Shown piece by piece: positions 7,229 through 14,313 of a stretch of 34,114 nucleotides of DNA; within the stretch, counting starts at the first letter, position 1; every line of letters starts with the position of its first letter. The DNA comes from an uncultured Clostridia bacterium (GTDB lineage Bacteria; Bacillota; Clostridia; TANB77; CAG-465), in NCBI GenBank assembly GCA_948562205.1, contig CAOYAN010000021.1, positions 1 to 34,114 on the forward strand, given 5' to 3'. A model generated the notes under the pieces. That model did no database searches. It had not been told where the DNA came from and saw only the letters and a list, made by a program, of their open reading frames with translations. The translations under genes and the position numbers were made by a program.

Positions 7229-8827
7229 TTAGCCTATATTTTCTAATTTATGATTCTTGAAAGCATAGAATTTATTACATATCTCATTTATTTTATCATT
7301 ATGTGTAGCTATAATTAAAGTTTTATCTCTAAAATATTTTAATATAAATTTTACAACTACATCTTCTGTATGTTTATCTAAATTAGACGTTGGCTCATCC
7401 AATATATAAATATCTTTATTCATTAAATAACTTCTTAAAATATTTATTCTTTTTTTTTGACCAGTAGAAAGCTTTAATCCTTTTTCTCCAACCAATGTAT
7501 AAATTCCATCTTCAAACATAAGTACTTCATCTAATTCAAGTTCTTTTAAATATTCAATAATCTCTTTGTCTGATATTTTTTTATCCAAACATAAATTATC
7601 TTTTATAGACATGTTAAAAAGTTCTATCTCTTGACTTACCACGCCTATATCTAATCTTACATCTTTTAAATTGTTATTATCTATTTTCACTTCACCTTTA
7701 TATGAACTTATATTTCCAAGTATTAAATTAATAATAGATGTCTTACCTTGTCCTGATTTACCAGTAATTGATACCTTATCATTTTTATTTATAACTAAAT
7801 TATCTACAATTATATTAAATTTAGACTCCTTATATTTTAATCTTATATTACTAAGTTTTATTCCCTTAAAACTTTTTATAACTTCTCTTTCATCAGTCTT
7901 TTTAAATAAATCTATAACTTTCTTTCTTATAGCTTTTAACTCAAAAAAGTTCACAATTGTTTTTGATAATTCATCAAATATAAAACCCATCTCAATATAT
8001 AACGAAATATAAAATGTAATTATTCCTAAAGTATCTATTCCATTTAATAAATCATATACTGCTTTAATAATTGCAAGCGCAAACGGAATTAAAATCATTA
8101 TATTTCTAAACATTTCCTCCAATGAATAACATTTTACATATTTATTTTCTCTAATGTAGCATTCTTTACCCTCTTTTTTTATTATTTTTTCAAAATAATC
8201 ATTATCATTTAAAGCTTTAACTGTTCTAATATTACTTATAAAATCTTGATAAACTGAAGAATACTCATACTCTTTATCATATAAACTTTCAACATGTTTG
8301 TTAGATTTCTTTAATACATATACACTTAATAATACACATAATACACTAAGTATTATAGAAATCAAAAACAAAATTTTTGATTGATCAAATACAGTATAAA
8401 AGAAAAAAGCAAATGATAAAATAATACTTATATACTCAGCACCTAATATATTTTTTACAAGTGTTGATATTTTCTCAATTATATTTTCTAAATAACCTGT
8501 TTGATATTTTGAAAGTGATTCAACTGGAACTTTTGTAAGTTTTTTATAATATTCTAAATATTGTACATTAGAATATTCATATAAATAATTATCCATTATT
8601 TTTCTCTCAAAATATAATATAAATACTCTTAAAAATTTTGAAGCAATAAATACACCTGCAACTATAAGTGCTTTTTCAAAAGTAAAAGGTAAAGTTAAAA
8701 ATAGTGCAAATGTAAATGGAACAATATAATATATAAAATCTAAAAAAGCTTCAATAAATAAACACAATGCTACTTTTTTCTTATTAAGTAAGCCAAATAT
8801 AAAATTAATATTACTTTTTTTCTTCAT
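7229..8827 (-). CDS. ABC exporter half-transporter (membrane domain fused to ATPase)
   Basis: A 532-residue fusion of a six-helix type-IV ABC membrane domain (about residues 1-310) and a nucleotide-binding domain (about 320-530). The ATPase has Walker A GKSGQGKTS, an LSTGQKKR signature in place of LSGGQ, Walker B DIYILDEPTS and the switch His in IATHND. Such proteins form dimers in the cytoplasmic membrane and export peptides, lipids or drugs. The partner here could be a second copy or another half-transporter, and the substrate is unknown. The start was set at the ATG at 8827, which has AGGTGAT about 6 bases upstream; the upstream in-frame GTG at 8836 overlaps that site. It is monocistronic and has no peptidase domain. 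Confidence 0.88.
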   Translation of the reverse strand: MKKKSNINFIFGLLNKKKVALCLFIEAFLDFIYYIVPFTFALFLTLPFTFEKALIVAGVFIASKFLRVFILYFERKIMDNYLYEYSNVQYLEYYKKLTKVPVESLSKYQTGYLENIIEKISTLVKNILGAEYISIILSFAFFFYTVFDQSKILFLISIILSVLCVLLSVYVLKKSNKHVESLYDKEYEYSSVYQDFISNIRTVKALNDNDYFEKIIKKEGKECYIRENKYVKCYSLEEMFRNIMILIPFALAIIKAVYDLLNGIDTLGIITFYISLYIEMGFIFDELSKTIVNFFELKAIRKKVIDLFKKTDEREVIKSFKGIKLSNIRLKYKESKFNIIVDNLVINKNDKVSITGKSGQGKTSIINLILGNISSYKGEVKIDNNNLKDVRLDIGVVSQEIELFNMSIKDNLCLDKKISDKEIIEYLKELELDEVLMFEDGIYTLVGEKGLKLSTGQKKRINILRSYLMNKDIYILDEPTSNLDKHTEDVVVKFILKYFRDKTLIIATHNDKINEICNKFYAFKNHKLENIG

Positions 8828-8876
8828 CTTTATCACCTATATTAATTTTTATTTTATCACATTTTATATTATTTTT

Positions 8877-8928
8877 AAATAGAAAAATACACTCAAAACA
8901 TTAATTAACTAACATTTCGAGTGTATTT
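8877..8928 (-). terminator. intrinsic terminator of the AAA+ operon
   Basis: 10-bp arms (8928-8919, 8894-8885 on the minus strand) with a long loop, followed by a T-rich tract. It lies just after the stop at 8933. Confidence 0.65.
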
Positions 8929-8932
8929 AATA

Positions 8933-9808
8933 TTATACTTTAAAGAGATTTAACAAATTTGTACTTTTTAATAAAGAATTTAGATCTTCATAAATATCAT
9001 TACCATATACTCCCATAAAATTTGGAGCAAGTATTATAATATCACTTTCTTTATCAAAATCAAAAAAATCCATTGTTTCTTCTTGACTTGGAACTGTACC
9101 ATAACTATTACTCCAACCATATTCCATAAAATCAGTAACTTCTGTAAGTCTAAAAATTATACGCCTTAAAAATGAAGGATGGCAAAGTACAAAATATGCT
9201 TTTTTTATATTAAGATTTTCTGTTTCATCTTTAATATTAAAATAATATAAACAAGCTTCTTTATTTTGAATCGAAAAATCAAATAGAATAAGCCTTACAC
9301 CATAACCTGCTTTTTCCAAAGCATCAATAATACTTAAAACTATAGAACCGCGATTATATATTGCTGATGTACTAACTCTACATGAACAAGCTATATTAAC
9401 ATATATATTTACAACTTGATAATTTGGCTCATTTATTCTATTCCACATATTAATTGGATTTCCTCTAAGGAAATCTCCAACGCATGGAGCAAAACCTACA
9501 CAATTTTTAATCTTTTTAGAAGACATTTTCTCTTTTAGAAGTTTATTATCAACTTTTTCTTTTAATTTTAGTAAAGTATCAAATTCTTCATCCCAACCAC
9601 CAATACAAAGTCTAATAGCTTCATCTAAAGAATGTGTTTTTCTAAAATTAAAATCATCTTTACCTGCCTTTTTACTAGAAAGTGAATTTTCAAAAAAAAC
9701 ATATGTGTTAGTTGGAGCTGTTGTTATATGATCAATTAGAGATTGTAATGTTTCAAAGTAATACTCAAATACCTTATAACCTTTTTTATTATAAATTCTT
9801 TTTCGCAT
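8933..9808 (-). CDS. unknown partner of the AAA+ ATPase, possibly DUF7192-like
   Basis: A 291-residue soluble protein, second in a two-gene operon, 9 bases after the AAA+ gene. Its ribosome binding site (AGGTAATT) overlaps the upstream stop, so translation is probably coupled. Visible blocks are GGWDEEF (70-76), APCVGDFLRGNPINMW (107-122), and a strand-rich segment with NRGSIVLSIIDALEKAGYG (152-170) leading to RLILFDF. This resembles, from memory only, phage and bacterial proteins with a G-W, P-V-x-x-x-L-x-G-x-P-x-x-M and RG...LxDxLExxGY pattern (DUF7192). The second half looks like an alpha/beta fold, possibly vWA-like, though no MIDAS DxSxS is seen. Pairing with a CobS/MoxR-type ATPase suggests a CobS-CobT-like ATPase plus adaptor. 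The function is unknown. Confidence 0.7.
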   Translation of the reverse strand: MRKRIYNKKGYKVFEYYFETLQSLIDHITTAPTNTYVFFENSLSSKKAGKDDFNFRKTHSLDEAIRLCIGGWDEEFDTLLKLKEKVDNKLLKEKMSSKKIKNCVGFAPCVGDFLRGNPINMWNRINEPNYQVVNIYVNIACSCRVSTSAIYNRGSIVLSIIDALEKAGYGVRLILFDFSIQNKEACLYYFNIKDETENLNIKKAYFVLCHPSFLRRIIFRLTEVTDFMEYGWSNSYGTVPSQEETMDFFDFDKESDIIILAPNFMGVYGNDIYEDLNSLLKSTNLLNLFKV

Positions 9809-9817
9809 AGCAATTAC

Positions 9818-10879
9818 CTATTTACACATACTGTCCCTAACATCAACTAATGCTCTATAGAAATAATTTTCATATTGATCTATATTCATTCTTTCCATAA
9901 GCACATTTAAATCATCAATATTCATTCCTTTAATTATAGTAGACTTAATTATCGATTTTAGATCCATACCCGCTTTCCTTAAAATATATGAATATTTTAT
10001 TCCACGTGTAGAAAAAATAAATCTGGTTTCACTTTCTCTAACTGCCTCTCTAAGTCCCCAAAAAACTTCTAAAATTTCTTCATCAGGATAAAGAGAACTC
10101 TCAAGATCTTTGTCATAATAAACTTCCCAACAAATAAATCTATCAAGAGTTGCGGCATCTAATTTATTTCTTCCAATATACTCAAAACTTTTACCATTTC
10201 CCCAAGTATTTGCGGTAGCAATTACTCTAAAATCTTCATGAATTTTTTTCTCACCATTTGGAAATGTATAACTTCCATTACTTATAGCATCATTTACTGC
10301 AATTAGAGCTGTTGCCATTGCATTGTCCATTTCATCAAGCAGTAATACTCCTCCCTGTGTAAAAGCAGTAAAGAATGCTGACTCATGGTATATTCCATTT
10401 GCATCAATAAACCCTTCAAGTTCAAATTTATCTTGTGGACTATTACATCTATACAATGGAATATTTAAAGCTTTACTTATCTGTTCAATACAGATATTTT
10501 TACCACTACCAGCAGGTCCTTTTAAAATTACTGGAATCTTTTGTATTACAAAAGAAAGTATTTTCTCATATTCTTTATGATATAAGTCTGTATTAGAAGT
10601 AACAACCTGACCATTTAACTCTACAGTAACATTTTTAATAGGGATAGCTATTTTACATACATACTCTTTTGCTATATCTAATATTCTATCCTTTACACTA
10701 CCAATTAACTGATTCCTAATTTCTTCTTGTTCCAAAATTTTATTTACCCGTTCAAAAGTTAAACCTTCTAAACTTTCATGTATTCTTTTAATAGCCTCAT
10801 CTGATCCTATATAATCATTTGCCATTTCATAAATTTTAGGTTTAATTTGTTCAATAATAAGTTCGTCAAGATTTCCCAT
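9818..10879 (-). CDS. CobS/MoxR-like AAA+ ATPase
   Basis: A 353-residue cytoplasmic ATPase. Residues 1-80 are helical and charged, and the AAA+ core runs from about 95 to 300. Walker A is GPAGSGKN (121-128), with Asn where Thr or Ser is usual. Walker B is VLLLDEMD (178-185). Sensor 1 is ATANTWG (221-227), and a likely arginine finger is in LDAATLDRF (R247). The G-[ST]-Y-x-F-P-N-G loop (202-209) is typical of dynein-type AAA_5 or CobS relatives, which remodel partner proteins or insert metals. AAGGAGG precedes the ATG. It is first in an operon with the 291-aa protein and divergent from the 485-aa composite gene. Phages carry similar ATPases, so the group may be phage-derived. Confidence 0.85.
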   Translation of the reverse strand: MGNLDELIIEQIKPKIYEMANDYIGSDEAIKRIHESLEGLTFERVNKILEQEEIRNQLIGSVKDRILDIAKEYVCKIAIPIKNVTVELNGQVVTSNTDLYHKEYEKILSFVIQKIPVILKGPAGSGKNICIEQISKALNIPLYRCNSPQDKFELEGFIDANGIYHESAFFTAFTQGGVLLLDEMDNAMATALIAVNDAISNGSYTFPNGEKKIHEDFRVIATANTWGNGKSFEYIGRNKLDAATLDRFICWEVYYDKDLESSLYPDEEILEVFWGLREAVRESETRFIFSTRGIKYSYILRKAGMDLKSIIKSTIIKGMNIDDLNVLMERMNIDQYENYFYRALVDVRDSMCK

Positions 10880-10935
10880 TCTTCATTCCTCCTTATTTTA
10901 CAATTATGTATTATATAAAAAGCAATTTCATGCGC

Positions 10936-10964
10936 ATTTTATCATATTTACATATTTTTTTCAA
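10936..10964 (-). promoter_or_regulatory. sigma-A-type promoter of the AAA+ operon
   Basis: On the minus strand, -35 TTGAAA (10964-10959) and -10 TAAAAT (10941-10936) with a 17-base spacer. The -35 is 18 bases from the -35 of the divergent promoter. Confidence 0.65.
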
Positions 10965-10982
10965 TACTTTTTCAAAAAAACA

Positions 10983-11011
10983 TTGACTTTTGTAGGAAAT
11001 AATGATAAAAT
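10983..11011 (+). promoter_or_regulatory. sigma-A-type promoter of the 485-aa composite gene
   Basis: -35 TTGACT (10983-10988), 17-base spacer, -10 TAAAAT (11006-11011). It is back to back with the AAA+ operon promoter, giving a leader of about 100 bases. Confidence 0.7.
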
Positions 11012-11030
11012 GGCAACGTAAAAGTATTAA

Positions 11031-11070
11031 GTAACTTTAATTATGAGTTACATAATCTATATTTATGTAA
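11031..11070 (+). repeat. overlapping inverted repeats in the leader of the 485-aa gene
   Basis: GTAACT (11031-11036) pairs with AGTTAC (11046-11051), and TTACATA (11048-11054) pairs with TATGTAA (11064-11070). The two hairpins share bases and cannot form together, which could allow switching or be chance in AT-rich DNA. Confidence 0.35.
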
Positions 11071-11116
11071 TATGGTTATATTTGTTAATTAAAAATTAAA
11101 AAAGGAGGAATATATC

Positions 11117-12574
11117 TTGGCTGATAAACTATTATTTGTAAAAAGATTACGGCCTATTGGAATGAAATTTGAGCCATATGGAAAAAATCCGTTAGAAATT
11201 AAAATGGCTCCAAAGCTTTGGTCATCTCACAGATATAATGCCGTAAAAGGTTATCATTACAAAATAAATTTAATATCTAACGATAGTATATTGATTAAGC
11301 TTGAAGATATTTGTGTAAAAAGCTGTATTGTTTTTAATGAAGTAAATCTCAGTTTAAAAGATTTCACTGAAATGTTGTTTACTGCTTTTAAACAAGATAA
11401 AAATTTTATTACAGTAACTGTAGATATTTCATATGATCTTTCAAAATGTAATACATGCATTAGAGAAACTAAAGCATGTAAAGATCTCTCATATTCAAAA
11501 GTAGATAGCATAGACTTAACACTCTACTTTGATAGAGACGATATTTCAAAAGCATTGGATTATTATGAAAATTCTGACAACTATGCAAGCTTTGATGATA
11601 AAATAGCAGTGTCTGTTTCATCATATAACCAAACAGAAAAGGAGACTAAAACTATGGAAAAAAATCAGATGAGCAACTTTTTGGGTATTGAGTGTGGTGT
11701 TATTGAAAATCCAAACATTGCTGCAACAGCTCTTGGCATTTGCTTTAAAAATGAGGTAGGTAACTGGATCAAATTTGATCCAAAGACACGGCAGAGAGTA
11801 GACATGGGAAATGTTCAGATCGGTAACTTGGGTCCACTCTACCTTATTCCGTCTAGAACAGTGGAAGTAGGTACACCAATTAAGTATGAAAATGACTTCT
11901 ATTATGTCATGGATACATCAGATCTGCCTAAACTTACGCTTTTATCCGTAACTGATGGAGTAGAAAAGACTGTTTATCCTTCCACTAACTTACTTGGCAT
12001 TAATTTCTTCACAAAAGTAGTAGCATTAATCGATGCAGATAATCTGCTTGGTGGAGACAGTGATGATATGCTCACTGTATTGGCTCTTACTGGCGGATTA
12101 GGTGGTAATGGCAACATTGCTACAACTGGTCAGAACCAGCAGATGAATCCTTTACTTCTTTTAGCACTTGCAAAAGGCGGCGAGGATTCCCCTCTTGGAT
12201 CACTTACAAACGGTGGTCTTCTCAGTGACCTTGGCGGAGACAGTGATAATTCGCTTCAGAAGTTACTTCCTTTACTTGCACTTGGCGGTTTAGGTGGTAA
12301 CAGTCAGGCAAATGGAGGCTTTGATCTTAATTCTCTGGTTCTCTTATCTGCCTTAGGAGGTAAGAATAAGACTGCACCTAAGAAAGCTGAAGTTCCCAGG
12401 AAAACTGCAAAAGCAACACCTAAGAAAAAAGGTTCTAAGGCTGCTAAAGAAAAAGCTGAAACTCCAAAAGAACCTGTGACTTTCACTCCAGAATATGTTG
12501 CAAAAATTGTGGCTGAAACAATTGCGTCTTTAAAAGCACAAGATGCTTCTGATACGGAAACAACTGATAAATGA
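11117..12574 (+). CDS. composite protein with Gly/Leu-rich region and basic tail
   Basis: The 485-residue frame starts at TTG with AAAGGAGG upstream. Residues 1-175 form an AT-rich-coded domain of unknown family with clustered cysteines (C111, C114, C121). Residues 180-310 form a second, strand-rich domain (GNLGPLYLIPSRTVEVGTPI is typical). Residues 310-416 are low-complexity Gly/Leu segments in which LLALGGLGG-like units recur (QQMNPLLLLALAKGG, LLPLLALGGLGG, LVLLSALGG). Residues 418-452 are a Lys/Ala/Pro basic tail resembling histone-like tails, followed by a short amphipathic helix (YVAKIVAETIASLKAQ). The second part recalls phage proteins with a VP[TS]xxVxVGD core and Met/Leu/Gly-rich C terminus, from memory only. 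Base composition rises sharply near 11650, and an internal start lies there. It is divergent from the AAA+ operon. Confidence 0.75.
   Translation: MADKLLFVKRLRPIGMKFEPYGKNPLEIKMAPKLWSSHRYNAVKGYHYKINLISNDSILIKLEDICVKSCIVFNEVNLSLKDFTEMLFTAFKQDKNFITVTVDISYDLSKCNTCIRETKACKDLSYSKVDSIDLTLYFDRDDISKALDYYENSDNYASFDDKIAVSVSSYNQTEKETKTMEKNQMSNFLGIECGVIENPNIAATALGICFKNEVGNWIKFDPKTRQRVDMGNVQIGNLGPLYLIPSRTVEVGTPIKYENDFYYVMDTSDLPKLTLLSVTDGVEKTVYPSTNLLGINFFTKVVALIDADNLLGGDSDDMLTVLALTGGLGGNGNIATTGQNQQMNPLLLLALAKGGEDSPLGSLTNGGLLSDLGGDSDNSLQKLLPLLALGGLGGNSQANGGFDLNSLVLLSALGGKNKTAPKKAEVPRKTAKATPKKKGSKAAKEKAETPKEPVTFTPEYVAKIVAETIASLKAQDASDTETTDK
11641..11656 (+). promoter_or_regulatory. internal ribosome binding site and ATG inside the 485-aa gene
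   Basis: GGAG (11641-11644, within AAAAGGAG) lies 9 bases before an in-frame ATG at 11654-11656 (residue 180). Initiation here would give a 306-residue protein made only of the GC-richer part. The site coincides with the change in base composition. Confidence 0.55.
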
Positions 12575-12583
12575 TTTTATAGG

Positions 12584-12608
12584 GCTGGTATGTGATATAC
12601 ATACCAGC
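12584..12608 (+). terminator. hairpin between the composite gene and the DUF4236-like gene
   Basis: A perfect 10-bp stem (12584-12593 with 12599-12608), extendable by two pairs, and a GATAT loop. The following tract is only TCCTTT, so it is probably a leaky terminator or an RNA processing/stability hairpin allowing some read-through into the gene at 12630. Confidence 0.5.
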
Positions 12609-12629
12609 TCCTTTATTAAGGAGGTAAAA

Positions 12630-12821
12630 ATGGGTATAAGTTTTAGAAAGAGGATAAAGTTAGATGATACTACAACTTTAAATATTGGTAAAAAAGGTTC
12701 TTCAATAAGTAAAAAAATAGATGATAATATTACTATAAATTCAAAGGGAACATTAACAATAAACCTAGGAGATGGTTTGGTTTTTAAGCAGTCAATTAAG
12801 CAAAATAAGAATAAAAAATAA
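12630..12821 (+). CDS. DUF4236-like small protein
   Basis: A 63-residue protein starting at the ATG at 12630, which follows AAGGAGG; a longer open frame upstream overlaps the previous gene and has no ribosome binding site. The start GISFRKRIKL followed by LNIGKKGSSIS is the pattern of DUF4236, a short domain often found alone or at the N terminus of larger bacterial and phage proteins and of unknown function. The rest is a run of short beta strands (TITINSKGTLTINLGDGLVF in part) and a basic C terminus. It is probably transcribed with the composite gene through the hairpin at 12584-12608. Confidence 0.7.
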   Translation: MGISFRKRIKLDDTTTLNIGKKGSSISKKIDDNITINSKGTLTINLGDGLVFKQSIKQNKNKK

Positions 12822-12884
12822 AATTAGTATTTATTTATAATATGATCTTCTAAATATTTAGGAACTCAATTTTATATTATAGAC

Positions 12885-12931
12885 AAAAAAATAGTAGTTA
12901 TATGAAGTAAAATTTACTTCATATAACTACT
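12885..12931 (-). terminator. strong terminator of the GH25-LysM gene
   Basis: Arms 12893-12911 and 12913-12931 are almost perfectly complementary (about 16-19 bp). On the minus strand they are followed by an A and seven T residues. It begins directly after the lysozyme stop codon. Confidence 0.85.
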
Positions 12932-14152
12932 TTATATTCTTATTTTTTCGCCAACATATATAAGATTAGGATTTGATATATCATTTAAATTTACTAAATT
13001 TTGTATAGTTGTATCATATCTTATAGCAATTTGTGACAAAGTATCTCCATATCTTACAACATATATACTATGTGATGTTTCATGTCTATCATATCTTATA
13101 TTCTCTATAATTAATCTTTGTCCTACAAAAATTAAGTTTGGATTTTCTATATTATTTTCTATTGAAATACTTTGTACAGTTGTATTATATTCTCTTGCAA
13201 TAGCACTTAAAGTATCACCATATTTTACCGTATATGTTATTGTATCTGTGTTATTTACAGCATTAATAGTAGTTGGTATAACTAATCTTTGCCCTACATA
13301 TATAAGGTTTGGATTTGTTATATTATTTAAATTTACTATACTTTGGACAGTAGTTCCATATTTATAAGCTAAATTACTTAAAGTATCACCGCTTTTAACA
13401 ATTATACTAATCTCTGTATTAGGATTACTTGGATTTATATTATTACCATTATTCTCAATACTTGTAGTATCATCTAAAAACACTCCATCTGTAAAATAAT
13501 CTAAATCAACATTTCCATTTATTCCATCAATTCTTCCTATATCAGAATATTGAAAACCTACCCATGTATCCCATTTACCATTTGATTCAGGTTCATCTAC
13601 AAAATAATCTGCTACCCAAATAGGATATTGTGATAAACTATCATCAAATACAGAAATAGCATTATATGCATCACTATATATAATTACATCTTTACCACTA
13701 ATTTCCTTAACTCTATTTAAAAAGGCTTGAGAAATTTGATTTACTTCCCAGTTACTTAATCCACCAAAATATTCAAAATCCATAGCAAGTTTACAATCTG
13801 GACTAGTTCCCTCAATTACTGATACAAAATAATCTGCTTCGTTTATAGCTTCTTCAATACTTCTTGAAGTAACATAATGGTAAAATCCAACCTTAATTCC
13901 ATTAGCTTTGGCATTATCATAATTAATTTTGAAGTATGGATCAACAAAATCTGTTCCCTCACTAGATCTAATATATGCAACCTCTACTCCTGCTTCTCTT
14001 ACTCTTGAATAATCAATATACCCCTGATATTCACTAACATCTATACCACTGTATATAACATTACTTGAAGCAGGGAATGCAAATACATTCTGTGATACAA
14101 AACTAATTACACAAAATACTAGTAAACAAAAAAATAGTTTATATTTTTTCAT
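12932..14152 (-). CDS. secreted GH25 lysozyme with three LysM domains
   Basis: A 406-residue cell wall hydrolase. Residues 1-25 are a signal peptide (basic start, hydrophobic core, VFA end). Residues about 35-220 are a glycoside hydrolase family 25 domain that cleaves muramyl bonds. It starts with GIDVSEYQG carrying the catalytic Asp38, has the AMDFEYFGG segment with the Asp/Glu pair near 126-128, and ends with WVADYF and a DLDYF motif. After an Asn/Pro-rich linker come three LysM repeats (about 252-296, 304-350, 362-406), each with a VxxGDTLSxIA core, which bind peptidoglycan. AGGAGG lies 5 bases upstream of the ATG. It is transcribed alone. It may act in wall turnover, sporulation or germination; no phage holin is nearby. 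Confidence 0.92.
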   Translation of the reverse strand: MKKYKLFFCLLVFCVISFVSQNVFAFPASSNVIYSGIDVSEYQGYIDYSRVREAGVEVAYIRSSEGTDFVDPYFKINYDNAKANGIKVGFYHYVTSRSIEEAINEADYFVSVIEGTSPDCKLAMDFEYFGGLSNWEVNQISQAFLNRVKEISGKDVIIYSDAYNAISVFDDSLSQYPIWVADYFVDEPESNGKWDTWVGFQYSDIGRIDGINGNVDLDYFTDGVFLDDTTSIENNGNNINPSNPNTEISIIVKSGDTLSNLAYKYGTTVQSIVNLNNITNPNLIYVGQRLVIPTTINAVNNTDTITYTVKYGDTLSAIAREYNTTVQSISIENNIENPNLIFVGQRLIIENIRYDRHETSHSIYVVRYGDTLSQIAIRYDTTIQNLVNLNDISNPNLIYVGEKIRI

Positions 14153-14165
14153 TTTTACCTCCTAA

Positions 14166-14184
14166 AAGTAGTCTCTAACTACTT
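14166..14184 (-). repeat. inverted repeat beside the lysozyme ribosome binding site
   Basis: AAGTAGT (14166-14172) and ACTACTT (14178-14184) form a 7-bp hairpin ending about 3 bases from the AGGAGG of the GH25 gene. It could be an mRNA hairpin or a protein binding site. Confidence 0.35.
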
Positions 14185-14313
14185 AATATATATTATGAGA
14201 ATATAATACTTTTGTGTTTGCAAATTAAATAATACTAAATATAATAATTATACAAGAAAAAAATTAGTTTATCTAAATCAAATAAACTAATTCTTTTACT
14301 TATATAACTAAAC

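Noticed and set aside
12543..12629. Longer version of the DUF4236-like protein
   Set aside because: The first 29 codons overlap the preceding gene and a hairpin and have no ribosome binding site. The ATG at 12630 has AAGGAGG and begins the domain.
12932..14152. Phage endolysin of a prophage
   Set aside because: The protein has a signal peptide and three LysM domains, and no holin or structural phage genes are near. A cellular wall hydrolase is more likely.
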